This document shows positions 45,012 through 56,136 of a DNA stretch of 64,000 nt, one piece after another. A program made the position numbers and the translations under genes. Location: positions 248,001-312,000 of the forward strand of contig BCIG01000022.1 of the NCBI GenBank assembly GCA_001599915.1, given 5' to 3'. The notes beneath the pieces are model-generated. The model worked only from the letters and a program-made list of their open reading frames with translations, was not told the origin of the DNA and made no database searches. This DNA comes from Symbiotaphrina buchneri (lineage: Eukaryota > Ascomycota > Symbiotaphrinales > Symbiotaphrinaceae). The first letter of the stretch is position 1. Every line of letters starts with the position of its first letter.

Positions 45012-46998
45012 ATGAGTGAAGAATCCAAACAGTTCGACCCCGAGTCCAATCGGGAAGCGGTTGAGGAGGTTACCAGCCAACTCGCGGGGGATGCAGCCCA
45101 TGAGAGTCAAGACGAATCCGGTGAAGAAGGCGAGGGCGAAAACAATGGAAGCACTGATGCGGTTGCAGCTACGGCAGCAGCAAAGAAGAAGAAGAAGTCC
45201 AAGCGGAGGAAACTGAAGAGTGCGTTAGGAATCGGAAAGGATGAAGGAACAGCTTCGAGGGAAACAGCTCCGAAAGATGCCAGCTCAATACCTCCCGAGA
45301 TGCTCGGCAGATTGCTCGAAATGAATCCAGCCCTGGCAAAGGAAGTTTCTGGAATGAACAAAGCGGAACAAGAGCAGGCCTTGAGGGAAATGGACCTGAC
45401 CCAGATGCTGACGGGACTGGTATACTTTCATCGAGCCTCGGACTGGCTAGTCTTGCTGACTGGAGCCAGGCTATCGGTGGAAAGAATCAAAAAGATATGG
45501 CTTCTTACAAGTTTTGGTCCACGCAGCCCGTGTCAAGATTTGGTATGTCTTTTGGACTGGTAGTTCTAGGCAATTTTCTTACTTATAGGTAGACGAACCG
45601 GCGCCTAATGAAGAAGGTCCCATCAAGATCATTGATCCCGAGAAGGTACCAAAGGAACCAGCACCACTTATGGAAGGGTTCTCCTGGGTTACAATGGACC
45701 TTACGAATGAAAAAGAGGTGCGCCAAACTGCTAGTTCTTCTTGCCCTAGTGACGAAATACAGCTTGAGGAAGTGTATGAACTTTTACGTGGGCATTTTGT
45801 AGAAGACGATGAGGCAATGTTTCGATTTCATTATTCCGCATCCTTCTTCAACTGGTGAGTAGGGTCTGAGTCTCGTATTTATATACTTCTCTAAACCGTT
45901 TCAGGGCGTTGAAGGCTCCGGGATGGAGAAAGCATTGGCACATTGGAGTTCGTGCATCGAAATCGGGTACCAGTGTCGGGAAGCTTGTAGCTTTCATATC
46001 TGGTATTCCCGCGACGATCCGAGTCCGAAACAACACGCTCAAATGCTCCGAAATTAATTTTCTTTGCATTCACAAGAAGTTGCGATCAAAGCGACTTGCC
46101 CCCGTATTGATTAAAGAAGTCACGAGGCGCTGTTACGTCGACGGAATCTTTCAAGCAATCTACACAGGCGGTGTTGTCCTTCCTAAACCTGTCAGCACAT
46201 GTCGCTATTATCATCGAAGTCTCGACTGGCTTAAACTCTATGAAGTTGGTTTTTCTCCCCTACCACCTCAGTCGACCAAGGCGAGGCAGATTACCAGATA
46301 CCATCTCCCGAGTCATACCTCCACAAAGGGACTTCGGCAGATGCAGCTGAAAGATGTTGATGCTGTCCATGATCTTCTTTCAAGGTATTTGCAGCGGTTC
46401 GACATGGCCCCCGTCTTCTCGCGTGAAGAGATTGTACACTGGCTTGTCTATCAAGAGGACTCGACTCAAGATCAAGTTGTCTGGAGTTATGTTGTGGAGG
46501 TCAGTGATTCTAGTCAATTTCTCAGCGAGACTAATTGTTTCAGGATCCCTCTTCGAACAAGATCACGGACTTCTTCTCCTTCTATTGCCTCGAGTCCACC
46601 GTCATTGGGAACAAGAAACACGGATATGTGCGAGCGGCATATCTCTTTTACTACGCAACCGAAACAGCCTTTGAGCACAATGCTGTTGAGAGCAACGCTC
46701 TTTCCAACCGGTTGAATGCTCTGATTGGAGATGCCTTGATCTTAGCCAAAAAGGTTGGTTTTATTCCGCGGCCTTTTGTGGACCTTGCTAATGTACCAAG
46801 TTCAACTTTGACGTCTTCAACGCCTTGACTCTTCTAGACAATCCATTGTTCTTGGAGAAACAAAAGTTCGGTGGAGGTGACGGCCAGTTGCATTATTATC
46901 TCTACAACTACAGAACCGCTCCGATTCCGGGTGGAACGAACGAGAAGAATGAAGCCGACTATAAGTATTCCGGGGGGGTAGGTGTTGTCATGCTTTAA
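45012..46998 (+). CDS. NMT1: Glycylpeptide N-tetradecanoyltransferase (N-myristoyltransferase)
   Basis: Transfers myristate from myristoyl-CoA to N-terminal glycines. Spliced length 581 residues; introns 45420-45469, 45543-45592, 45855-45904, 46500-46543 and 46754-46800. The N-terminus is acidic with a Lys run ([13 protein letters not shown]), as in ribosome-binding Nmt. Core motifs: [91 protein letters not shown] and [14 protein letters not shown]. The chain ends GGVGVVML, keeping the catalytic C-terminal leucine of the family. The start at 45012 is the first ATG in frame. Confidence 0.97.
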
Positions 46999-47395
46999 GT
47001 TTGCTTCCTCGTCGGTCCCTGTGCGAGAGTATTTGCTCCTTTTAACCGGGGTTGTTAGGGAAGTAATACAAAATACGTATCAAAGAGAGCTGCCTGCACT
47101 AAAGTAATCCTACCTTACCTTACCTAAGGTATACCTTACCTGAGTACCTTAAGGTAAGGTACGTAACTTACCTCTCCTTACCGGGTATCTGCTCCATATT
47201 ACCGTATTATGAGTGCCAAGGGCGCCATGCGATCAGCGGTACGGAGTACTTCGTACAATCAAAAAAAAGTTCTGCGGAAGTAGCCGAGCAGACGGGGTAG
47301 AGTCGAGGTTAGAGAAGCACCACACGAGGAGTTTCCCCGGAGCAAAACTGATTCACGCCTCGTCATCGAGAGTGGCGCGAGTGATCTGAGTCGAG
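46999..47395. promoter_or_regulatory. Upstream region of MEF1, dense in TACCTTACC motifs
   Basis: Between NMT1 and MEF1. Positions 47108-47185 hold repeated TACCTTACC/GGTAAGGTA units; GGTACGGAGTACTTCGTAC lies near 47238. No gene supported. Confidence 0.5.
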
Positions 47396-50018
47396 ATGAA
47401 GGGCGGCGGGCTGTGTAGAATACAGCTGCGCTCCTTGCAGGGCCTTTGTTCTTCTCTCTCGTGTCGTCAGGGCTCCCTTAGAGCTCAAAGATGCCTTTCG
47501 ACCATCTCTCCTCGAACTCCATTTCCTGCTCCCAAAGTCCGCCGGCCATCGGAACCAAGAAGGTTCCAGTCCGGTGCAGCTGCTGCCGTGTGAGTCTATC
47601 TCTGAATCTGGTCTCTCGCTTTGTGCTAATCCTTTAGGCTTGAGCAAGCAGCCGAACCAGAAAACCTGGCGCAAAAGACCATCATAGAGAATCTGGACCC
47701 TTTAGAAGCTGCAAGACTCTCCAAAATTCGCAATATTGGTATAGCTGTATGTGGACACATTTCCTGTGTGCTTGGGCAATGGCTGACTGGTCAGGCCCAC
47801 ATTGATAGTGGAAAGACTACAGCCACGGAGCGCGTTCTCTTTTACACGGGTCGAATAAAATCAATACACGAGGTCAGAGGCAAAGATGCGGTGGGAGCAA
47901 AAATGGACTCAATGGATCTCGAAAGAGAGAAAGGGATCACCATTCAGTCGGCCGCGACATTTTGTGACTGGATCAAGAAGGAAAATGGGAAGGATGAGAC
48001 ATATCACATCAACCTAATCGACACCCCTGGGCACATTGATTTTACAATCGAAGTGGAACGCGCTTTGAGAGTCCTGGATGGAGCCGTCATGATCTTATGC
48101 GCCGTCTCCGGAGTTCAGTCTCAAACGATTACTGTGGATCGGCAAATGCGACGATATAACGTTCCTCGAATATCTTTTATCAATAAGATGGATAGAATGG
48201 GCGCAAACCCTTTCAAAGTGATCGATCAAATAAATCACAAGTTGAGAATACCAGCAGCAGCTGTGCAGGTTCCAATTGGGGCGGAAGACGAATTCAAAGG
48301 AGTCGTCGACTTAATTCGCATGAAGGCTATCTATAATGAAGGTTCTAGAGGGTATATGGAATCCGGTTGCGTGTCGTAGGAGATTGACTGACTTCTTAGT
48401 GAAACCATTGTCGAAAGGGATGAGATTCCGGATAACGTCAAGCAGATCGCCGAAGAAAGACGAAGGATGTTGATTGAGGCTTTGGCTGACGTGGATGAAG
48501 AAATAGCGGAGATCTTCCTCGAAGAACAGACTCCAAGCCCGGAACAGATCAAAGCAGCTATTCGCAGAGCTACCATAAGTCTCAAATTCACGCCGGTCTT
48601 CATGGGTTCTGCGTTGGCGGACAAAGCCGTCCAACCGATGTTGGACGGTGTGTGCGATTTTCTTCCGAATCCGTCAGAGGTAGAGAATCTGGCTTTGGAT
48701 AAAAGAAGGGCTGAAGCTTCTGTGAAACTGGTTCCCTATAATTCACTTCCTTTCGTTGGGCTTGGTTTCAAATTGGAAGAGAGTAATTTCGGCCAGCTCA
48801 CGTATATCCGAGTCTACCAGGGAAGCTTAAAGAAGGGAATGACCGTCTACAACGCTCGAACAGACAAAAAGGTCAAGATTCCAAGGATTGTTCGAATGCA
48901 CTCCAATGAAATGGAAGAAGTGCCTGAAATTGGAGCTGGTGAAATTTGTGCGGTCTTTGGTGTCGATTGCGCTTCTGGCGATACATTCACAGATGGTGCT
49001 TTGGGCTATACTATGGTATGTTGGGCGGTTACTTGTGGCTCAACCATTGCTAATGGATAGACTTCCATGTTTGTCCCGGAACCCGTCATCTCACTTTCCA
49101 TCAAACCCAAACATACCAAGGACAGCGCAAACTTTTCCAAAGCAATGAACCGTTTCCAGAGGGAAGATCCAACCTTCCGTGTCCATGTTGATCAAGAAAC
49201 CTCGGAAACAATCATCTCCGGAATGGGTGAACTACATCTTGATATTTACGTTGAACGGATGCGACGAGAGTACAACGTCGATACAGAAACAGGTCAACCG
49301 CAGGTAGCCTATCGTGAAACGATCACGCAAAAGGTGAACTTCGACCACCTCCTGAAGAAGCAAACGGGCGGTGCCGGAGATTATGCTCGTGTCATTGGTT
49401 GGATGGAACCAACCGGTTCCTTGGAAGACAACCATTTTGAGCAACAAGTCAGCGGTGGGTCCATTTCAGAGAAGTTCTTATTCGCATGTGAGAAGGGTTT
49501 CTATGCAAGTTGCGAAAAGGGCCCTCTGCTTGGACACAAGGTTTTGGGTACTAGCATGGTGATCAATGACGGTGCTACTCATATGACGGATTCCTCGGAA
49601 ATGGCCTTCAAAATCGCGACTCAACAAGCTTTCCGGAAGGCTTTCATGGAGGCCAAACCTCAGGTTCTTGAGCCTCTAATGAAGACCACCATTACCGCAC
49701 CCAATGAGTTCCAGGGGAACATTGTCGGTATCTTGAACAAACGGAACGCCGTAATAAATGACACCGAGATCGGTCCAGAAGACTTCACATTGTATGCAGA
49801 TTGCAGCTTAAACAGCATGTTTGGGTTTTCCACCCAACTTCGAGCTGCTACACAAGGCAAGGGAGAATTCTCCATGGAGTTCAGTCACTACTCTCCGACT
49901 CCTCCGCATTTACAGTGTGTATCTCCTGCGAAACCTGGTGATACACTCAATGCCAACACTCTGTAGGAAAGAACTCGTGGCGCAATATCTCAAGGCCCAA
50001 GCCGTGAAAAATAAATAA
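47396..50018 (+). CDS. MEF1: Mitochondrial elongation factor G1
   Basis: GTPase that drives translocation in mitochondrial translation. Spliced length 793 residues; introns 47590-47637, 47747-47794, 48352-48399, 49016-49060 and 49915-49966. The first 45 residues are Arg/Ser-rich, suitable as a presequence. GTPase motifs: [19 protein letters not shown] (intron 2 splits the P-loop), [16 protein letters not shown] and [10 protein letters not shown]. Domain II has [20 protein letters not shown]; domain IV has [19 protein letters not shown] and domain V ends with [20 protein letters not shown]. The tail [13 protein letters not shown] comes from a 52-base last exon. EF-G2 is excluded by the overall motif set. 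It borders the AT-rich island. Confidence 0.96.
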
Positions 50019-50311
50019 TGTTACATTATCATGCAATTATGGGATGGTTCCAGGTATTATACCCTGGGCAATCATCGGATATTTTGCTTCGCATCTTTCT
50101 GGCGAATATGGGTGTGGAATTTGTATACTACTCAAGAGTAATCCATTGTCATTACACGTCCTAATGTTCATCCTGAGAAAATTTGACCGAAAAACATTTC
50201 ATTGTTCTATTCACCCATGTAGACAAGCTTGCAAGTAATCATGATTACTTGTCATTGGTATGGTTTACCAACCAAGCACTAGCTATGGCTTGGTGTTAAC
50301 ATTGATACCAG
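50019..50311. other. Left margin of the AT-rich island
   Basis: Falls from MEF1 into the repeat island. It holds a perfect 20-base palindrome at 50232-50251. From about 50244 it resembles a worn terminus of the second hAT-like subfamily (TGTCATTGGTATGGTTTACC and following). Confidence 0.5.
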
Positions 50312-50913
50312 CAGGCTTGCCGTTGGTATGGTGTGGTATGGTATTTTAACTTTTTAAGCTTGTCCATCAAGAAACTTGACTATATGTGGTAGTTCAGACC
50401 CTTAGTACCAGATACCACTAGTTATGAATACTAATACTACCACCAAGTATTCATTGTGTATTACTTATACTGTTTACTGAATGTTTACTAAGTGTTTAGT
50501 AAACAACTTTAAGCAAAACCTAATTTTATCTTAGTGAATAATCAACATTTTAATATAAAAAAACATGGTCATATAGCAAATTCTTTGCTAAATAATACAC
50601 TGTTTGAAATTTTAAAATCTGATTAGGAATGGCTGAGATATTAGTATTTTCTACCTATAACCCTAGTTGTAAGTCCTACATTGGTCAAGAACTACATGAT
50701 AACAACATGTTGGAGGTGCTGAAAGATCTTGAGGTCTGAACTTCATTGTAGGTTGGTCAGAATACAAGATTATACAAAATATGATTGTATTCCAACGGAC
50801 CTGTCTCTTTGGGTTTAGTCAGGCTTGCTGTTGGTATGGTATATACCACTGAATACGAATATACCACACCGGTGCTATATATGATCTGGTATCGAATTTT
50901 AATACTAGTAGTA

Positions 50914-51298
50914 CTGTGGTGGGGAAGAAGGCGCTCCATTCTTTTTGCAGCAGCTAAGTGATGCGGCCTGGGTCAAAGCCGGAGCGGAACAATGTTTTTC
51001 CAGCGCTTTGCGCTCGCGGTGATATCTTCTCGTCTTTAGCAGTTAGGTAGAGAGTTTACACACCAGTCAGTGAATTCTAGACCCTTTTCTGCAGGGTTTT
51101 GTGCCATTCACATAGGAGTTTATATTATGCCGTCGCGGTGAGTTATCTATATGTTTTGAGCCGCTTAGAGGCTCTGTTTTTCGCTAGGTTTATATGTTTT
51201 CATTGCGTTGTGGTGGTGATACCCTGCAGCGCGTCTCCCTACCTATTCTCCTACCCGATTCGGTGGCTATCCACCTACCCCCAACTACCCCAGAACAG
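50914..51298. mobile_element. TA-flanked MITE, 385 bases
   Basis: Interrupts the 50820-52946 copy. Ends are CTGTGGTGGGG and CCCCAGAACAG, an imperfect terminal inverted repeat. It is flanked by TA at 50912-50913 and 51299-51300; the duplicated sequence could extend to AGTACT. The interior is clearly GC-richer than its surroundings. TA duplication fits a Tc1/mariner-type MITE. No coding capacity. Confidence 0.7.
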
Positions 51299-51427
51299 TA
51301 CTTAGTCATAATACCATATTCTACCAACACTAAATGTGTTATAATACCAGATCACTAGATTAAAAAGATAAGATAAGAAAATTTTTTCTTTTAGAATTAC
51401 CATTTTTAAAAGGGGTATAGAACTAGA

Positions 51428-52296
51428 CAGGCTTGACGTTGGTGTGGTGTGGGTTGGTTTTTGGCCTCCTTAAACCCAACCACCAAGACCCAGAGGTTGG
51501 TGTAGTTTTTCAAAAAATTTACCAAAAACCACCGGTTTTTGGTTCGGTTTTTAACCAATAACCAGATGACGTCATAAGTTTTTCCGGCCGGAATTGCTGT
51601 TTTTGGAAGGGGTATAGAACTAGAGCTCGGCAAGTTCCGTTCGTTTATTTATAATAATGTACTATACCTAATTGGGTTTAGTTTACGAGGTGGCTTGCAT
51701 TAGTGTACATTAGTTTGCATTAGTATGCATTAGTGTGTTTCACCAATTCTTAGTGCTTATAAATACAAGGTAAGCTAGGTAGAAAGAGGCAGGTCGGTTA
51801 GAATACGATCGTATTTCGTATTTTTTGAATTCTAACTGAGCTGCTGTCCCAAGTCCTTTCAGCACCCCCAGCTTGTTGCTATCCTATACTTTGTGGCCAC
51901 CCTAGAACCTAGGGGTAGGGTTACAGGTAGAAAATGATGATATCTCAACCGTTCCTAATCGGATTTTAAAAATTCAAAAACAGTATTATTCAGCATTAAA
52001 TTTGTTATATAACGATGTTTTTATTATTTTAAAAGGTTGATTATTCATAGAAATGAAATTAAGGTTTTGCTTAAAATGCTTACTAAGTACTTATCTTATC
52101 AGATCTTATCAAATAGTACCGGAAAAATGTTTTTCCTAGTTGCAATTTGGTTTTTTGGTTTTTTACCAACCCAGGGAAAAACACCATTACACCAAACCGG
52201 TTGGTGGTCTGGTGTATGATCTTTACACCAACCCGTACTTAGCGCCGGTTTGGTAAACCACACCAACTGGTAAACACCATACCAGTGGCAAGCCTG
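51428..52296 (+). mobile_element. hAT-like non-autonomous element, subfamily B, intact ends
   Basis: Starts CAGGCTTGACGTTGGTGTGG and ends CATACCAGTGGCAAGCCTG. Flanked by perfect 8-base duplications GAACTAGA (51420-51427 and 52297-52304). The core (about 51590-52075) is shared with the other copies, but the outer roughly 165 bases on the left and 200 on the right are unrelated to subfamily A apart from the tips. It sits inside the 50820-52946 copy. GC content is higher than in the outer layers, indicating a younger insertion. Confidence 0.9.
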
Positions 52297-53315
52297 GAAC
52301 TAGAGCTTGGTAAGTTATATAACTATTTTTATAATAACAGGCTATATCTAATTAGGTTTAATGTACAAGGTAGCTTGTATTAGTATGTATTAGTGTGTAC
52401 TAGTATGTATTAGTATGTTTTACTAATTGTTAGTGCTTATAAATATAAGGTAAACTAGGTAGAAAGAGATAGATCAGTTAGAATACAATTATATTTCATA
52501 TAATCTTGTATTCTAACTGACCTGTAAGAAGTTTAGACTTTAAGCTCTTTTAACACCTCTAATATATTGTTATCATGTAGTTCTTAGCTACTGTAGGACT
52601 TAGCAGGGAAAATGTTAATATCTTAACTATTCTTAATCGGATTTTAAATTTCCAAAAGGGTACTACTTAACAAAGAATTTATTATATAACCATGTTTTTT
52701 TATATTAAAATATTGATTATTTACCAAGATAAAATTATGTTTTATTTAAAGTTACTGACTAAACACTTAGTAAACATTTAGTCAACTATATAAGTAATAC
52801 ACAATGAATAGTTGATGGCAGTATTTGTATTCATAACTAATAGTATCTAGTATTAAGGGTTTAAACTACTATATATAGTCAAGTTTCTTGGTGGACAAGT
52901 TTAAAAGGTCCAAATACCATATTATATCATACCAACAGCAAGCCTAGGTTTAGTTAACCTTGTATTTATAAACACTAACAATTAGTAAACCATACTAATA
53001 CAAACTAATACTAATGTACATTAATACAAGCTACCCTGTATATTAAACCCAATTAGATATAGTTTGTCACTGTAAATATAGTTATAGAACTTGCCAAGTA
53101 CTAGTTCTATACCCCTTTTAAAGCGGTAATTCCAAAAGCTTTTTTCTTATCTTACCTTTTTAAGCTAGTAATCTGGTATATACCATATTTAGCGCTGGTA
53201 GAATATGGTATTATGACTAAGTACCACTGGTACTAAAATCTGATACCAGACCATATTTAACACCAGTGTGGTATATTTGTATTCAGTGGTATATACCATA
53301 TCAACAGCAAGCCTG

Positions 53316-53998
53316 GGTAGGTAGGTAGATAGCTTAATAGTTTGATAACTAATAATTACAGTTAATAGAGTTTAAATAAAATGTTAGACCAGGTTCTTAT
53401 AACCTGTTAAAATAAATTGCTGTTTAGATTGTTTGACTTTCCAAATTAGGTTATGACTAGGTATCTATATACTAGATGTTAAAATAGTAAGCAATAACAA
53501 GCACTACTATCTGGAAAGCTTTAGAAACCACAGTAGGGCGTGAATAAGGAGCATGGCAAAAAGCCAAAAGTCCATGGAAACCCATAGAAGCCTATAGAAG
53601 TTTCTAGAAGCCTATAGAAATTCCTGGAAGTTTCTAGAACATTCAATATGCTTTGTAATCAACAGATGACCAAGCATTTGTAAGCATTATAAAGCATTGG
53701 TAATCAACAGATTACAAAGCATGCTAGAACATTCCAGCTGTAAAAATTATCTCCTATTTACATCTATAAAAAAGGCATAAAACCTCCGTAGATAGAAAGC
53801 AATTCAATCAGCATTCACACCTGTTTCTACATTCACACTGTTCCAAGCTGTATTCCTTCTGCCATTATACTTTATTTACACTAGAAACCTATAGTTAATA
53901 TATAGAAATACAGGTAACTAGTATCTATACAGGTTTTAAAATTAATATGTTCAATATTATAAAGGTTTTAATAAAGTTATTATTTCTAATATATTATC
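53316..53998. other. AT-rich spacer between the two transposon nests
   Basis: Holds the first solo LTR (53477-53880). The remainder is AT-rich sequence with no recognised feature. Confidence 0.5.
53477..53880 (+). mobile_element. Solo LTR of an LTR retrotransposon (fossil)
   Basis: A 404-base repeat with TG...CA ends, flanked by an exact 5-base duplication CTAGA (53472-53476 and 53881-53885). A TATA-like box (TATAAAAAAGGC) lies near 53767. A second member of the family is at 54848-55254. No internal coding region remains, so it is a solo LTR left after recombination. Copia or Gypsy cannot be told from the LTR alone. Moderately old. Confidence 0.85.
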
Positions 53999-54477
53999 TA
54001 GGTTTATTATTAGTATATATATTTTGTTAGTTATAAATATATTATATTAATATTAAATATAAATTAATATTAACTTTTAATACCAATAGTATTAATTATG
54101 ATATTATACTTTACCAATGTTAAATATAGTATATACTAAATTATCAAGTTATTAAAAAATAAGATAAGATAAGAATTTTTTTAAAATTACTATTTTAAAA
54201 AGGGGTATAAAACAATAAAATAATACTTATCAAGTTCTATAACTGTATTTATAATAACAAGTTATGTTTAATTAGGTTTAATATATATAAGTTCATATTA
54301 GTTTATATTAATATATTTTACTAATTATTAATACTTATAAGTTTAAGGTTGATTAAATATAAATAAATAGGTTAGTGAAAATATGATTATATTTTACATA
54401 GTTTTATATTTAACTAAACTATTATTTTAAACAGGCTTGCCATTGGTATGTTATATATCATTGAATACAAGTATACC

Positions 54478-55298
54478 CAGGCTTGCCATTAGTATGGTGT
54501 AGTTTGGTTTTTAGCCTCTTTAAAGCCAATTATCAAGATCAACAGGTTGATGTGGTTTTTTGAAAATTTTATCAAAAACTACTGGTTTTTAGTTTAGTTT
54601 TTTTTTTACCAATAACCAAATGATCTTATAAGTCTTTCTGACTATAACTGTTGTTTTTGAAAGAGGTATAGAACTAAAGCTTGGTAAGTTCTGTTTGTCC
54701 ATTTATAACAATGTACTATACCTAATTAGAGTTAGTTTACAAGGTAGTTTGTATTAGTTTGTATTAGTTTGTATTAGTGTATATTAGCTTGTATTAGTAT
54801 GTATCAGTGTGTAATAGTATGTTTTACCAATTGTTGGTATTTATAAATGTTAAAATAGTAAGCGATAACAAGCACTACTATCCTGGAAAGCTCTAGAAAC
54901 CATAGTAGGGCGTGAATGTGGAGTGTGGCAAAAAGCCAGAAGTCCATGGAAACCCATGGAAGCCTATAGAAGTTTCTAGAAGCCTATAGAAATTCCTGGA
55001 AGTTTCTAGAACATTTAATATGCTTTGTAATCAGCAGATGACCAAGCATTTGTAAGCATTACAAAGCATTGGTAATCAACAAGATTACCAAGCATGCTAG
55101 AACATTCCAGCTGTAAAAATTATCTCCCATTCACATCTATAAGAGAGGCGTAAAACCCCCAGGTAGATAGTAAGCAATTCAATCAGCATTCACACCTGCT
55201 TCTACATTCACACCGCTCCAAGCTGTATTCCTTCCGCTATTATACCTTTTCACAATAACTACAAGGTAAACTAGGTAGAAAAAGACAGGGGTTAATTG
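54478..55298 (+). mobile_element. hAT-like element, subfamily B, 5' half
   Basis: Starts CAGGCTTGCCATTAGTATGG and follows the subfamily B left end (compare 51428) and then the shared core. It is interrupted by the second solo LTR and breaks off near 55298, where a reverse copy begins. Its 3' half may be the segment at 56982-57327, since lengths sum to nearly a full element, but about 100 bases would be lost. Confidence 0.65.
54848..55254 (+). mobile_element. Solo LTR, second member of the family (fossil)
   Basis: A 407-base repeat highly similar to that at 53477-53880, with TG...CA ends and a near-identical 5-base flank (ATAAA/ATAAC). It is inserted into the core of the 54478 hAT-like copy, so it is younger than that copy. 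The TATA-like region is near 55137. Solo LTR with no internal part. It appears less worn than the first copy. Confidence 0.8.
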
Positions 55299-56136
55299 TA
55301 GGCTTGTTGTTAGTATGGTGTAATATGGTATTTTAACCTTTTAAGCTCGCCTGTCAAGAAACTTGACTATATATAGTAGTTTAGACTCCTAGTACCAGAT
55401 ACCACTAGTTATGAATATAAATACTACTGTTAAGTATTTATTGTACATTATTTATACTGTTTAATAAGTACCTAGTAAGGAACTTTAAGCAAAACCTAAT
55501 TTTATCTTAGTAAATAAACAACATTTTAATATAAAAAACATGGTTATATAACAAATTCTTTATTAAGTAATACCCTTATTGAAAATTTGAAATCCAACTA
55601 AGAATAGTTAAGATATTAATATTTCCCCTGTTTCTAAGTCCTATAGTAGCTAGGAACTATGTGATAACAACATGTTAAAGGTGTTGAAAGAGTTTAAGGT
55701 TTGAACTTTTTACAGGTTAGTTAGAATACAAGATTATATAAAATATAATTGTATTCTAACTGACCTATCTCTTTCTACCTAGTTTACCTTGTATTTATAA
55801 GTACTAATAATTAGTAAAACATACTAATACACACTAGTACATACTAATATATACTAATATACACTAATACAAGCTGCCTTGTATATTAAGCCTAATTAGG
55901 TATAGTTTATTACTATAAATATAACCATAGAACTTACCAAGCTCTAGCTCTATATCCCTTTTAAAAATGGTAATTCCAGAAGAAATTTTTTTCTTATCTT
56001 ATCTTTTTGATTTGGTAATCTGGTATTATACTACATTTAACACTGGTAGAATATGGTATCATGACTAAGTATTACTGGTATCAAAATTCAATACCAGACC
56101 ATATTTAACACTGGTGTAGTATATTTATACATGATG
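55299..56136 (-). mobile_element. hAT-like element, reverse copy lacking its 5' tip
   Basis: Starts TAGGCTTGTTGTTAGTATGG, the complement of the family 3' end, and runs the full body in reverse to about 56136. It lacks the last 25 or so bases of the family 5' end and abuts the intact copy at 56137. Many C-to-T/G-to-A differences from the intact copy. No coding capacity. Confidence 0.75.

Larger units (their letters stand above)
50820..52946 (+). mobile_element. hAT-like non-autonomous element inserted in the outer copy
   Basis: Forward copy with TIRs CAGGCTTGCTGTTGGTATGG at the left and ACCAACAGCAAGCCTA at the right (last base G-to-A). It is flanked by perfect 8-base duplications GGTTTAGT at 50812-50819 and 52947-52954. 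It carries two later insertions (50914-51298 and 51428-52296); net length is about 863 bases. The 8-base duplication with CAGG ends is the basis for the hAT-like call. Confidence 0.9.
50312..53315 (-). mobile_element. hAT-like non-autonomous element, outer copy of nest 1
   Basis: Reverse-oriented copy starting CAGGCTTGCCGTTGGTATGG and ending CAACAGCAAGCCTG, complementary ends of the family TIR. It is interrupted by the element at 50820-52946. Taking that insert and its duplicated target out leaves about 869 bases, equal to intact copies. No flanking 8-base duplication is clear, because the left flank is itself a degraded terminus of the second subfamily. No coding capacity. Confidence 0.85.

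Noticed and set aside
31487-46998. A functional cluster of protein N-terminal modification genes (NatD, NMT1, with glutaminyl cyclase at 9.8 kb)
   Set aside because: They are separated by many unrelated genes; chance proximity of housekeeping loci is the simpler reading.
43149-50018. A secondary-metabolite cluster (hydrolase, transferase, transporter nearby)
   Set aside because: The transferase is N-myristoyltransferase and the next gene is mitochondrial EF-G1; there is no backbone synthase in the window.
50312-53315. The nest as a single large transposon of about 3 kb
   Set aside because: Internal 8-base duplications GGTTTAGT and GAACTAGA mark separate insertions, and each layer collapses to the same family length.
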